Below are positions 26,481-34,351 of a stretch of 64,000 bases of DNA, piece after piece. Where the stretch lies: the NCBI RefSeq assembly GCF_001586775.1, contig NZ_LQXS01000001.1, forward strand, positions 372,001-436,000. The letters run 5' to 3'. The stretch comes from Sphingobacterium populi (GTDB lineage Bacteria; Bacteroidota; Bacteroidia; Sphingobacteriales; Sphingobacteriaceae). How positions within the stretch are numbered: position 1 is the stretch's first letter; each line of letters begins with the position of its first letter. Made by a program: the position numbers and the translations under genes. Under the pieces are notes generated by a model, which saw only the letters and a list, made by a program, of their open reading frames with translations, was not told the DNA's origin and made no database searches.

Positions 26481-27533
26481 ATGAAGCGAATTCTGTCCAT
26501 CGACGGCGGAGGTATAAGAGGAATAATTCCGGGCATGGTTTTACTAGCTATGGAACAACGTCTTCAAGACAAGACAAAAAATAGCGATGCACATCTTTCC
26601 GAGTATTTTGATTTTTTTACAGGCACAAGTACAGGTGGCATTCTGATCGCGATTATGCTTTGTCCTCATCCCGATGATGCAAGCAAGCCACGTTTTTATG
26701 CTAAAGAAGCTTTAGATATATACCTAAAATATGGCCCATCCATTTTTTCGACAACGCGCTGGCGACGGTTTTTGAGTAAATTTGGTCTTCTGAGCGAACT
26801 TTATGACGCAACGATATTAGAATCAATCCTAGATCAGTATTTTGGAGATGTTAAATTGAGTGAGCTACTCAAGCCTGCGATCATGACTGCATACAACATC
26901 GAGCTGCGTAAGAATCATATTTTCAGACAACAAAAGGCTATTTCGCATGGCGATACCCGCGATTTTTATATTAAAGATGTGTGTCGTGCTACAGCGGCAG
27001 CACCCACATACTTCTCAGTAGCCGAGATATTTTCGATCGCTGGTACACGTTTTCCTTTGCTCGATGGGGGAGTTTTTGCGCACAATCCAGCACTGAGCGG
27101 ACTATTAGAGATGCTAAAAACGTACGATACATTTAAGATTGATGACGTTCATATTCTATCGCTTGGTACAGGAGTAGCCAAAAACGTTTATAATTATGAC
27201 GATTTTAAAAAGAAATGGGCTATCTCTATTGGCCCAGCACTAGTGGATATCATGACTAGCAGTTCTTCTGAAAGTACCGATTACTTCTTGAAGCAATTAT
27301 TTCGCTCCGTTCACAAAGCATCACAATATACGCGCATAGAACCTAACAATGTTTCGTCCATTTCTCCAGCAATGGATGACGCAAGTCCTAGTAATATCCA
27401 GAAATTAATATCCCTAGCTGATAATGTTATCAGTGATTATGATGAAGTAATTAACACTATTTTGGATGACCTCATCGTGGATAAAGAACAGTTAAAAGAC
27501 AATTCGGTCTGGAATTTTCTTCGCAGAAAGTAA
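26481..27533 (+). CDS. Patatin-like phospholipase
   Basis: A 350-residue patatin-family lipase/acyl hydrolase. The oxyanion-hole motif DGGGIRG (residues 8-14), the nucleophile elbow GTSTG (48-52, Ser50) and the catalytic DGG (195-197) are all present, so the Ser-Asp dyad is intact. No signal peptide: a cytoplasmic or membrane-peripheral enzyme. Relatives include CapV effectors of CBASS defence, but no cyclase, Cap2 or Cap3 gene is adjacent, so this is treated as a stand-alone lipid hydrolase. It lies between tRNA-Ser and a ROK kinase with its own upstream gap. Confidence 0.88.
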   Translation: MKRILSIDGGGIRGIIPGMVLLAMEQRLQDKTKNSDAHLSEYFDFFTGTSTGGILIAIMLCPHPDDASKPRFYAKEALDIYLKYGPSIFSTTRWRRFLSKFGLLSELYDATILESILDQYFGDVKLSELLKPAIMTAYNIELRKNHIFRQQKAISHGDTRDFYIKDVCRATAAAPTYFSVAEIFSIAGTRFPLLDGGVFAHNPALSGLLEMLKTYDTFKIDDVHILSLGTGVAKNVYNYDDFKKKWAISIGPALVDIMTSSSSESTDYFLKQLFRSVHKASQYTRIEPNNVSSISPAMDDASPSNIQKLISLADNVISDYDEVINTILDDLIVDKEQLKDNSVWNFLRRK

Positions 27534-27657
27534 AGCCTTCAAGTCGCCGATTTACTATTTCGACCAGGGTAAGTGTGTAAAAATCACACAAAGTACCTAT
27601 ATTAGCAATCGTGATACTTGAAATAGTAATTCCGTAAATCAAGAAATAAAAAAAGAA

Positions 27658-28623
27658 ATGTCTGTAATGCAATCGACAGAACGTGTAGTTCTCGGGATAG
27701 ATATTGGAGGAACCAATACAAAATTTGGATTAGTGAATGATAAGGGCGTCGTGCTGGATAAGGGTTCGATTCGTACTAATATTTATAAAGAGATTGATGC
27801 TTTTATTGATGCGTTGCATGCTGCGGTCACACCTTTGTTGGAAAAGCATTTATTAGGCCACACTTTGTCTGGAATTGGTGTTGGAGTGCCCAACGGCAAC
27901 TTCTATACTGGCACTGTTGAATATGCACCTAATCTTCCATGGAAAGGTGTTATTCCATTTGGCGAATTGATTACTACTAAATTTGGGGTTCCTTGCAGGA
28001 TTACCAATGATGCAAATGCAGCAGCGCAAGGAGAAATGTTATTTGGTGCAGCCCAAGGCATGAAAGATTTTATCATGATCACATTGGGTACAGGTGTAGG
28101 AAGTGGCATTGTGGCCAATGGAAGTCTGATCTATGGGCATGATGGTTTTGCTGGTGAATTAGGCCATACTATTGTAAAACCTGGCGGTCGTAAACATTGG
28201 AGTACTGGTTCTGAAGGAAGTCTAGAATCCTACGCATCAGCCACAGGCATTGCAATTACAGCGAAGAAAATGCGCGCCGAATTTCCAGAGTCAATGCTCA
28301 ATAATTATCCAGAAGACGCTATAAATTCAAAAACAGTATTCGAGTGTGCATCCGAGGGGGATGCTATCGCAATAGAAGTTTTTAGGTATACTGGCCAAAA
28401 ATTGGGCGAAGCATTAGCCAATTTCGTGATGTTTTCATCGCCCGAAGCCATTCTTTTATTCGGAGGAGTGATTCGTGCGGGAGATTTTATCTTAAATCCT
28501 ACGAAGCTACATATGGAGCGTAATCTTTTGCCAATATTCCGGAACAAGGTAAAGATCGTATTCAGCGGTTTGGATGAGTCTGATGCTGCCATACTTGGAG
28601 CTAGCGCTCTAATCCTAAGCTAG
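27658..28623 (+). CDS. ROK-family sugar kinase (glucokinase-like), no zinc motif
   Basis: A 321-residue ROK protein. It has the ATP-binding DIGGTNTKFG (residues 15-24), the sugar-binding segment GVPNGNF, the catalytic Asp in TNDANAAAQGE and LGTGVGSGIV. The usual zinc-binding CxCGxxGCxE motif is replaced by HWSTGSEGSLE, so no cysteine ligand remains. No DNA-binding domain is present, making an enzyme rather than a repressor. Probable role: phosphorylation of glucose, which fits the glucose released by the maltose phosphorylase at 15-17 kb. Followed by CsbD after 85 bases. Confidence 0.85.
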   Translation: MSVMQSTERVVLGIDIGGTNTKFGLVNDKGVVLDKGSIRTNIYKEIDAFIDALHAAVTPLLEKHLLGHTLSGIGVGVPNGNFYTGTVEYAPNLPWKGVIPFGELITTKFGVPCRITNDANAAAQGEMLFGAAQGMKDFIMITLGTGVGSGIVANGSLIYGHDGFAGELGHTIVKPGGRKHWSTGSEGSLESYASATGIAITAKKMRAEFPESMLNNYPEDAINSKTVFECASEGDAIAIEVFRYTGQKLGEALANFVMFSSPEAILLFGGVIRAGDFILNPTKLHMERNLLPIFRNKVKIVFSGLDESDAAILGASALILS

Positions 28624-28696
28624 GGCAATTCTTCAAAAAAGTATAATAACTTTCAAACATATCTTCCAGATACGTGTTGTATAATCAAACAAAAAC

Positions 28697-28703
28697 AAGG
28701 AGG
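28697..28703 (+). promoter_or_regulatory. Strong Shine-Dalgarno of the CsbD gene
   Basis: AAGGAGG lies five bases before the ATG at 28709. Most genes in this window lack such a site, so translation of CsbD may be unusually efficient. Confidence 0.7.
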
Positions 28704-28708
28704 ATATC

Positions 28709-28894
28709 ATGAGTGAATTAACATGGAAAGGCCGTTGGAACGAGCTTAAAGGTAAAGTTAAACAACAATATGGTAAATTGACTGATGACGATTTGACTTA
28801 CGCAGAAGGTAAGGAAGACGAGTTGATCGGTCGTTTGCAAAAAGAAACCGGTAAAACCAAAGAAGAGGTCGAAACTTGGTTGAACAAGTTATAG
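28709..28894 (+). CDS. CsbD-family stress protein
   Basis: A 61-residue CsbD-like protein. The diagnostic opening WKGRWNELKGKVKQQYGKLTDDDL and the helical charged remainder (EGKEDELIGRLQKETGKTKEE) span the whole family length. It is a small cytoplasmic protein induced in many bacteria by general stress; its biochemical role is not known. It has a perfect Shine-Dalgarno and is followed by a strong terminator, so it forms a short, probably abundant transcript. Confidence 0.93.
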   Translation: MSELTWKGRWNELKGKVKQQYGKLTDDDLTYAEGKEDELIGRLQKETGKTKEEVETWLNKL

Positions 28895-28931
28895 GCATTA
28901 ACAGTCATTAAAAGACTGATGCCAATAGTAG

Positions 28932-28967
28932 AAAGTGCGGGTTATAGTATAATCCGCACTTTTTTTA
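28932..28967 (+). terminator. Terminator after CsbD
   Basis: A 14-bp stem (28932-28945 with 28949-28962, one G-T pair) around AGT, followed by a run of seven Ts (28961-28967). Confidence 0.92.
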
Positions 28968-29148
28968 TGTAAAATACCGTACAAACACAAGGGTCGGATT
29001 CTCAAACCTAAATCAAATGAAACTGTTATACAGACGTACAACTTGATCATGCATAAGGTCAGCGATGTGCATTTGTTACCTTCGTAATCAGCATGGTGAC
29101 TGTAACGTATAAGTAAAATTAAGCAAGGAAGAAAGGAAGAGGGTCACG

Positions 29149-30123
29149 ATGGAATTAACACAAATTAGAGCGCCAAAAAATGATATTTTGGCTTGCATAG
29201 GCCATACGCCTTTAGTACGTTTTAATAAATTATTTTTAGGAGACAATGCGGCCGTATACGGCAAATTAGAAATGCTCAATCCGGGTGGCAGTATAAAAGA
29301 TCGTACCGCGCACAATATCATCAGGCACGCGATGGATCAAGGTCGGATTAACGCTGGCAGCGTAATCATTGAGTCAACCTCCGGGAATATGGGGATAGGA
29401 TTAGCTCGTATTTGTCATTTCTATGGTTTGAAATTGTTTTTGGTAACCGATCCACACATCAATCCACTAGCCGAGAAGATTTTGAGAACCTTCCATGCAG
29501 AAATTGTAAAGGTTAACGTAGACGACGGTAACGGCGGATATCTCAATTCCAGACTGAAAAAGGTGGAAGAGTTACTTCGCGATATACCAAATAGTTTTTG
29601 GCCAGATCAGTATCATAATATGGATAATCCGGCGGCACATCAACAAACCTACGAAGAGATTGTAGATGATTTGGGAACTGCGCCCGATTACCTCTTCATA
29701 CCGACCAGCACATGCGGTACTTTAAGAGGATTTGCCGATGCCATCGAGCGTATGGGAGCACACACGCGTATTATCGCAGTAGACGCCGAAGGCAGTCTTA
29801 TATTTAAAGATCAGCCAAGCCCGCGCCTAATTCCGGGCATGGGCGCGAGTCGCAAATCGCATTTTTTATTACCTGATCAGGTGCACGACGTGGTTCACGT
29901 GAGCGATGCAGATTGTGTGTCGGGCTGTTATCAACTCTTGGCCTCCGAAAGTATACTAGGGGGCGGATCTGCAGGTGCAGTGGTCCAAGCGATCGCGAAG
30001 TATCGTGAAAATTTTATAGTCGGGCAACATGTTGTTGCAATCATTCCGGATAACGGAGAGCGCTATTTGGATACCATATATTCGGCAGAATGGATCGCCA
30101 AACATAGTTTGACATTGGATTAA
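29149..30123 (+). CDS. Cysteine-synthase-family PLP enzyme (SbnA-like)
   Basis: A 324-residue fold-type II PLP enzyme. The PLP lysine is in NPGGSIKDR (Lys50), the substrate loop is STSGNMGIGLA (76-86) and the phosphate-binding loop GGGSAGAVV lies near the C-terminus. The wording (NPGGSIKDR rather than SVKDR, STSGNMG) and length favour the SbnA-like branch, which couples O-phosphoserine with an amino donor to make a 2,3-diaminopropionate precursor, over ordinary CysK. It is the first gene of a tight three-gene operon (10 bases to the next gene) with an FAD/NAD(P) protein and a PLP decarboxylase. No SbnB homologue is nearby, so the product is uncertain. Confidence 0.82.
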   Translation: MELTQIRAPKNDILACIGHTPLVRFNKLFLGDNAAVYGKLEMLNPGGSIKDRTAHNIIRHAMDQGRINAGSVIIESTSGNMGIGLARICHFYGLKLFLVTDPHINPLAEKILRTFHAEIVKVNVDDGNGGYLNSRLKKVEELLRDIPNSFWPDQYHNMDNPAAHQQTYEEIVDDLGTAPDYLFIPTSTCGTLRGFADAIERMGAHTRIIAVDAEGSLIFKDQPSPRLIPGMGASRKSHFLLPDQVHDVVHVSDADCVSGCYQLLASESILGGGSAGAVVQAIAKYRENFIVGQHVVAIIPDNGERYLDTIYSAEWIAKHSLTLD

Positions 30124-30133
30124 AGTAGACGCT

Positions 30134-31972
30134 ATGATTTGGGAAAAAAAACATTTGTCTGAAGAGGTGTTGCTCACCACAAGGTTTATCAGCGACATGA
30201 TCACGACAATTAATGATGTTAATTGCAACCCAGCAACCCATCCGCCAAAGAAGATTGGCATCGTGGGGGGTGGGCCAAAGGGTATGTATGCTTTAGAAAG
30301 AATACTCTACACGGTACGGCAGTCTGACAATAGTACTCCGATACAGATTGTATGGTTTAATGAAAGCCAACACTTTGGAAGCGGAAACAATTATTGTGTG
30401 ACTCAGCCTGATAATTTGTTGATCAACTATTGTATTGGTAATATCGATGCTTGGCTTCGCGATGATAGGCAGGAGCAGATGATCGAACAGCTTTCTCTGA
30501 CGAATTGGATTAAGAAATACCAATACACGAATTTGCCCGTATCGCCCACCGATTTTGCGTCGCGTGCTTTGGTAGGTGTTTATTTGCAGCATGTATTGAA
30601 GCAATTACTTTTATCTCTACCAGCACAAGTCTCATTATCAATGATAGTAGGCAGTGTACACGATATCAGATACAAAGAAAAGTTCACGGTACTAATAAAA
30701 GACGGAGAAGAAGTCGAGAATCTCGATTACTTACTGTTGGCTACTGGACATTGTTATCAAAATGTTCCTCCATTTACGACGAAGGCTGGCCACGCACCAA
30801 AAGAATATTTGCCTAGTGCATATCCGATCCATCATTTAAATAGCATTCCGAAATCAATGCCAGTCGCCATTTTGGGACTAGGGCTTACATTTATAGATAT
30901 TTGCTTGCAACTGACGGAGGGGCGTGGTGGTGTTTTCACTCCAAATGGAGAATATAAGCCGTCGGGCAATGAACCAGTTTTACTTCCGTTTAGCAGGAGC
31001 AATTTGCCGATACATCCTCGTGGTCCAATATATGGACAAAAACGATATAAAGTTCGCGAGTACACAGAGCAAGCCTTGCGAAATTTAGCGACCTACGGGG
31101 TCGAGCGGCAGATTGATTTCGAAAAAGAAGTATTGCCTATTCTACATGCAGAAATTCAGTATGCTTACTACAGTACGATGCTGAAAAGTAAGGAGGAGGA
31201 GCAGGTGCGATCGTATATCAATAATCTTGCTGTCGAGGACAGGTTTACGCTCGATCATTTATTATTTCCAAAGGTGTCGGATAATAAAAATAGAGATCAG
31301 GCTACAAATGAATATATAGATGAATGCGTTAACCGTGCGGAAGAGGGCGAATTGCATAATCCTTACATGGCCGCTGCTGCGGTATGGCGTGAGCTTACGC
31401 CACTACTAGGCGATCTTTACAATTTCGGCGGTTTCACACCAGCAAGTCACGAATATCTGGACAAGCAAATATGGAGCGCCTGCTGCCGAACCAGCTTTGG
31501 GCCACCAATTGCCAACATGCGCAAAATCAGCGCTTTGGCAAAAGCAGGCATTATTCAGTTTAGTATTCCGCCGCAATCAAAAATTAGCTACGACTCAGCT
31601 AATAATCAGTTTGTGATTGGAAATGAACAGGAACAATTTAACGCATCATATTTGATTGACGGACGTATTGCGCGTAGCGAAATAGTTCGGCAAAATTCAC
31701 CACTTTATAATCGTTTGGTCAATCGCGGATTAGTGCAAGTTTTTGAAAATGGCACGTATCGACCCGGTTGTATTGCTATCGATCAGGATGGCCGAACACA
31801 ATCTAGCATTGCAGACCAGGAGATTCCGCTCTATTTCTATGGCACACCCACAGAAGGCATACTATTTGACAATGACTCTTTGTCCAGAGTTCGCAATAAT
31901 TTGGCTAGCTCTTGGGCTCAGCGTATCATACAATTAATCCACGCAGATGACATTCTCGCACACCACGAATAA
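30134..31972 (+). CDS. FAD/NAD(P)-binding protein (COG4529-like)
   Basis: A 612-residue oxidoreductase-like protein. The N-terminal dinucleotide fold reads KIGIVGGGPKGMYALERIL (40-58), typical of the FAD-NAD(P)-binding family (PF13454/YdhS-like); a second glycine-rich region MPVAILGLGLTFIDICLQL marks an NAD(P)-binding segment. About 30 leader residues precede the fold. The gene sits 10 bases after the SbnA-like gene and its end overlaps the start of the decarboxylase gene by 26 bases, so translation is probably coupled. It may supply the oxidation step that SbnB performs in staphyloferrin B pathways; this is inference. Confidence 0.78.
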   Translation: MIWEKKHLSEEVLLTTRFISDMITTINDVNCNPATHPPKKIGIVGGGPKGMYALERILYTVRQSDNSTPIQIVWFNESQHFGSGNNYCVTQPDNLLINYCIGNIDAWLRDDRQEQMIEQLSLTNWIKKYQYTNLPVSPTDFASRALVGVYLQHVLKQLLLSLPAQVSLSMIVGSVHDIRYKEKFTVLIKDGEEVENLDYLLLATGHCYQNVPPFTTKAGHAPKEYLPSAYPIHHLNSIPKSMPVAILGLGLTFIDICLQLTEGRGGVFTPNGEYKPSGNEPVLLPFSRSNLPIHPRGPIYGQKRYKVREYTEQALRNLATYGVERQIDFEKEVLPILHAEIQYAYYSTMLKSKEEEQVRSYINNLAVEDRFTLDHLLFPKVSDNKNRDQATNEYIDECVNRAEEGELHNPYMAAAAVWRELTPLLGDLYNFGGFTPASHEYLDKQIWSACCRTSFGPPIANMRKISALAKAGIIQFSIPPQSKISYDSANNQFVIGNEQEQFNASYLIDGRIARSEIVRQNSPLYNRLVNRGLVQVFENGTYRPGCIAIDQDGRTQSSIADQEIPLYFYGTPTEGILFDNDSLSRVRNNLASSWAQRIIQLIHADDILAHHE

Positions 31973-33386
31973 AGAAAAACACGTACCGCTCACAGCGATT
32001 ATCCACGATTGGATGAGACAGCTCATCGATGTTCCGCTGCAATTGCAAGATGCAGTAGCGCAATATCGTTCACCACTCAATGTGCAATCGTTAGTACCTT
32101 TCGCAGAAAATGTGGGAGCATTCAAGTCTGTATTTGAAAAATATGAATTGCAACATCGTATCTATTTTGCACGCAAAGCAAATAAATGTATTTCTTATGC
32201 AATGCATGCCGCCGAGCTTGGTGAAGGGTTAGATACTGCAAGTTTTGAAGAATTAGCACAATGTCTGGAAGCCGGAATAGATCCTGCACAACTTATATCT
32301 ACGGCCGCTGTAAAATCTTCGCGTTTGTTGGAGTTGGCCGTGGAGCACCATGTCACCATTATTATCGATAATTTGGATGAGCTGGATTTATTGGAGAAAG
32401 TAGTGCAACGGACAGGCAAAAATGCCAATATCAGCCTCCGTGTTGGCGGATTTGAAGTGAACGGAACTACCTTACACACGCGATTTGGTTTTTCACTTAC
32501 TGAGGCGCAAAAGCTAATACTCGATCATATCGCCCATCACCCAATGCTTTCTTACGTGGGTCTGCATTTTCATCTAAACGGATATTCTATTCCAGAGCGT
32601 GCTGCTGCTATAGGCCAGTGCATCGAGCTCATTGACGCCTTGCAGGAACAAAACGTGCAAACTTTGCACTTGGACATCGGGGGCGGTTACCTTGTTAATT
32701 ATTTGAATGATCAGTCGGAATGGGAATATTTTCACAGCGAACTAAAAAAGGCTATACTGGAGGGGCGCCAAGAGCTGACCTATCGAAACGATCCGCTAGG
32801 AATGGTCAAAATTGAAAATAAACTGTATGGCGAACCCAAAGTATATCCATATTACAACGAAGTAAACAAGGATGGTTTTTTAGAAAAAATCCTGATAAGT
32901 CATGTCGATGGATACGATGCGCCTATCTATCAATTACTGCGCGATCGGAAAATCGAGGTTCGTATAGAACCTGGTCGTTCCCTTTTGGACCAGACAGGTA
33001 TGACTGTAGCGCGCGTAGCATTTAGGAAGCATGATGCTGCAGGTAATCTGCTAGTTGGGCTCGAGATGAACCGCACACAGATGAAGAGTTCAAGTGCAGA
33101 TTTTTTATTGGATCCTATTCATTTGCCACAGCAAATAGAAGAAGCCGCGGATTTGTCAAGCAAGGAGCAATCAGTATTAGGTTATTTAGTTGGGGCGTAT
33201 TGTTTGGAACAAGAGTTTATACTGCTCCGCAAAATCAAGTTTAATGGTGTGCCAGCCGTTGGAGATTTGATGGTTTTTGTAAATACTGCTGGGTATATGA
33301 TGCATTTCTTCGAATCACAAGCACATCAATTTGCTCTAGCTGAGAATGTGTTTTATACTGAAAAAGCGTTTAGCATCGACCGTTAA
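31947..33386 (+). CDS. Y4yA-type fold-III PLP decarboxylase
   Basis: A 479-residue group IV amino-acid decarboxylase-like enzyme of the DAP/ornithine/arginine decarboxylase fold. The PLP-lysine motif is FARKANK (Lys77), the glycine loop is HLDIGGGYLVNY, the phosphate-binding EPGRSLLDQTG follows, and VGAYCLEQE carries the C-terminal active-site cysteine. Residues for a meso-DAP specificity loop are not obvious, and the insert between 275 and 330 is longer than in LysA, as in the Y4yA and SbnH branches. It overlaps the upstream FAD gene. Likely it decarboxylates an amino-acid intermediate made by the two upstream enzymes. Confidence 0.82.
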   Translation: MTFSHTTNKEKHVPLTAIIHDWMRQLIDVPLQLQDAVAQYRSPLNVQSLVPFAENVGAFKSVFEKYELQHRIYFARKANKCISYAMHAAELGEGLDTASFEELAQCLEAGIDPAQLISTAAVKSSRLLELAVEHHVTIIIDNLDELDLLEKVVQRTGKNANISLRVGGFEVNGTTLHTRFGFSLTEAQKLILDHIAHHPMLSYVGLHFHLNGYSIPERAAAIGQCIELIDALQEQNVQTLHLDIGGGYLVNYLNDQSEWEYFHSELKKAILEGRQELTYRNDPLGMVKIENKLYGEPKVYPYYNEVNKDGFLEKILISHVDGYDAPIYQLLRDRKIEVRIEPGRSLLDQTGMTVARVAFRKHDAAGNLLVGLEMNRTQMKSSSADFLLDPIHLPQQIEEAADLSSKEQSVLGYLVGAYCLEQEFILLRKIKFNGVPAVGDLMVFVNTAGYMMHFFESQAHQFALAENVFYTEKAFSIDR

Positions 33387-33404
33387 ATTCTTCAGCAAAT
33401 CCTG

Positions 33405-33822
33405 CTATCTTTTGTGGATTAGTTGTTCTAGCTTATCAATTGTTTGTTGCTGTTGCTCTATGATGCGCTCATACAATTCAACCATTTTATCGAATGGATT
33501 AAATGTTGGAGGATAATGAATAGCTTGCGCAGTTGTGCTGGGCGACTCTTCCTGTTGGCTAAACGTATTTGCGATAATCCGAATGGCAGAGTCGTCATCT
33601 AAATATTGAATCGCCTCAGTAGGAACCTTCAAAATGATCGCTATGGGAGCGAGCACACTTGCGTCAATAACCTCTTTCTGTTCTAGAATAGATATTTTTT
33701 TGATTCCACTCTTCACCCAATGCTGTCGCCAATGCGTCTTGTTTTATACCTAGCATCTCGCGGAAGCGTTTAATATTACGACCTTGGTGCACCTTCTTAT
33801 GTGCTATATTAGCATGCGCCAT
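33405..33822 (-). pseudogene. XRE-family transcriptional regulator, frameshifted at a T7 run
   Basis: Reading on the minus strand from ATG 33822 gives MAHANIAHKKVHQGRNIKRF and then REMLGIKQDALATALGEEWN, an XRE helix-turn-helix, then runs off frame at seven consecutive Ts (33695-33701). In the other frame it continues ISILEQKEVIDASVLAPIAI to the stop at 33405, ending in a coiled-coil-like tail (ERIIEQQQQTIDKLEQLIHKR). One base too many or two too few in the homopolymer explains it. Reconstructed length is about 139 residues, usual for small Bacteroidota XRE proteins. It is divergent from the SymE-like gene 163 bases away. Confidence 0.72.
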
Positions 33823-33984
33823 TTCTTAGATAGATTTTTGTGTAGGAGTAACAATTACCTAAATATAGCCAAATGTTTGAATAAAATATCCTAACAATCG
33901 TATAATTTACTCCATATCGAAGTTGTATAGGTGTTGTATAACCTATTAATTCGCAGGACAATACCTTTCTGTAATCGATCCTGC

Positions 33985-34206
33985 ATGAAGAGCTCTAAAC
34001 GTAACGCAAAAACTAGAAAGCTGACTGTAAGCCGTAAATATGTTGCTAGCCGATATAATAATGGTAGATATGACCCTAAGATTCTTATCGCTGGGAAGTG
34101 GCTCACGGAGTGCGGATTTAAGGCCGGGGATAAACTCGTGCTGAAAGTATACGATAAGAAAATTATTATAGAATTAAATAATGATCAATCCGATCAGTCC
34201 GTCTAA
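33985..34206 (+). CDS. SymE-like small AbrB-fold protein
   Basis: A 73-residue basic protein. The segment RYDPKILIAGKWLTECGFKAGDKLVLKV plus IIIELN matches the SymE/SpoVT-AbrB type fold (PKI..SGKWL..AGF..G..V.V). In E. coli SymE is an SOS-induced protein with toxin activity. ATG 33985 was chosen because the longer frame from 33931 adds 18 residues with no family match. It is divergent from the frameshifted XRE regulator, so a regulated toxin-like pair is possible. No antisense RNA is demonstrable here. Confidence 0.7.
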   Translation: MKSSKRNAKTRKLTVSRKYVASRYNNGRYDPKILIAGKWLTECGFKAGDKLVLKVYDKKIIIELNNDQSDQSV

Positions 34207-34286
34207 TTTTCGACTATTTTACACATTAGCAAATCTCACTAATAACGCTATCCGAGCGACAGGAGAAAAGGCCTTTATGCTATGAA

Positions 34287-34329
34287 TGGATCAATATTGT
34301 GAGCAAATCGCAACCAAAATATTGATCCA
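34287..34329. terminator. 12-bp inverted repeat downstream of gdhA
   Basis: TGGATCAATATT (34287-34298) and AATATTGATCCA (34318-34329) pair perfectly around a 19-nt loop. It follows the glutamate dehydrogenase stop (34352, minus strand) and the SymE-like stop (34206, plus strand). Neither side has a clear T tract, so termination is probable but not certain. Confidence 0.55.
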
Positions 34330-34351
34330 AAAACTTCCGTAAAAAAGTACG

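Noticed and set aside
26481..27533. CBASS operon around the patatin
   Set aside because: No cyclase, Cap2/Cap3 or HORMA genes on either side.
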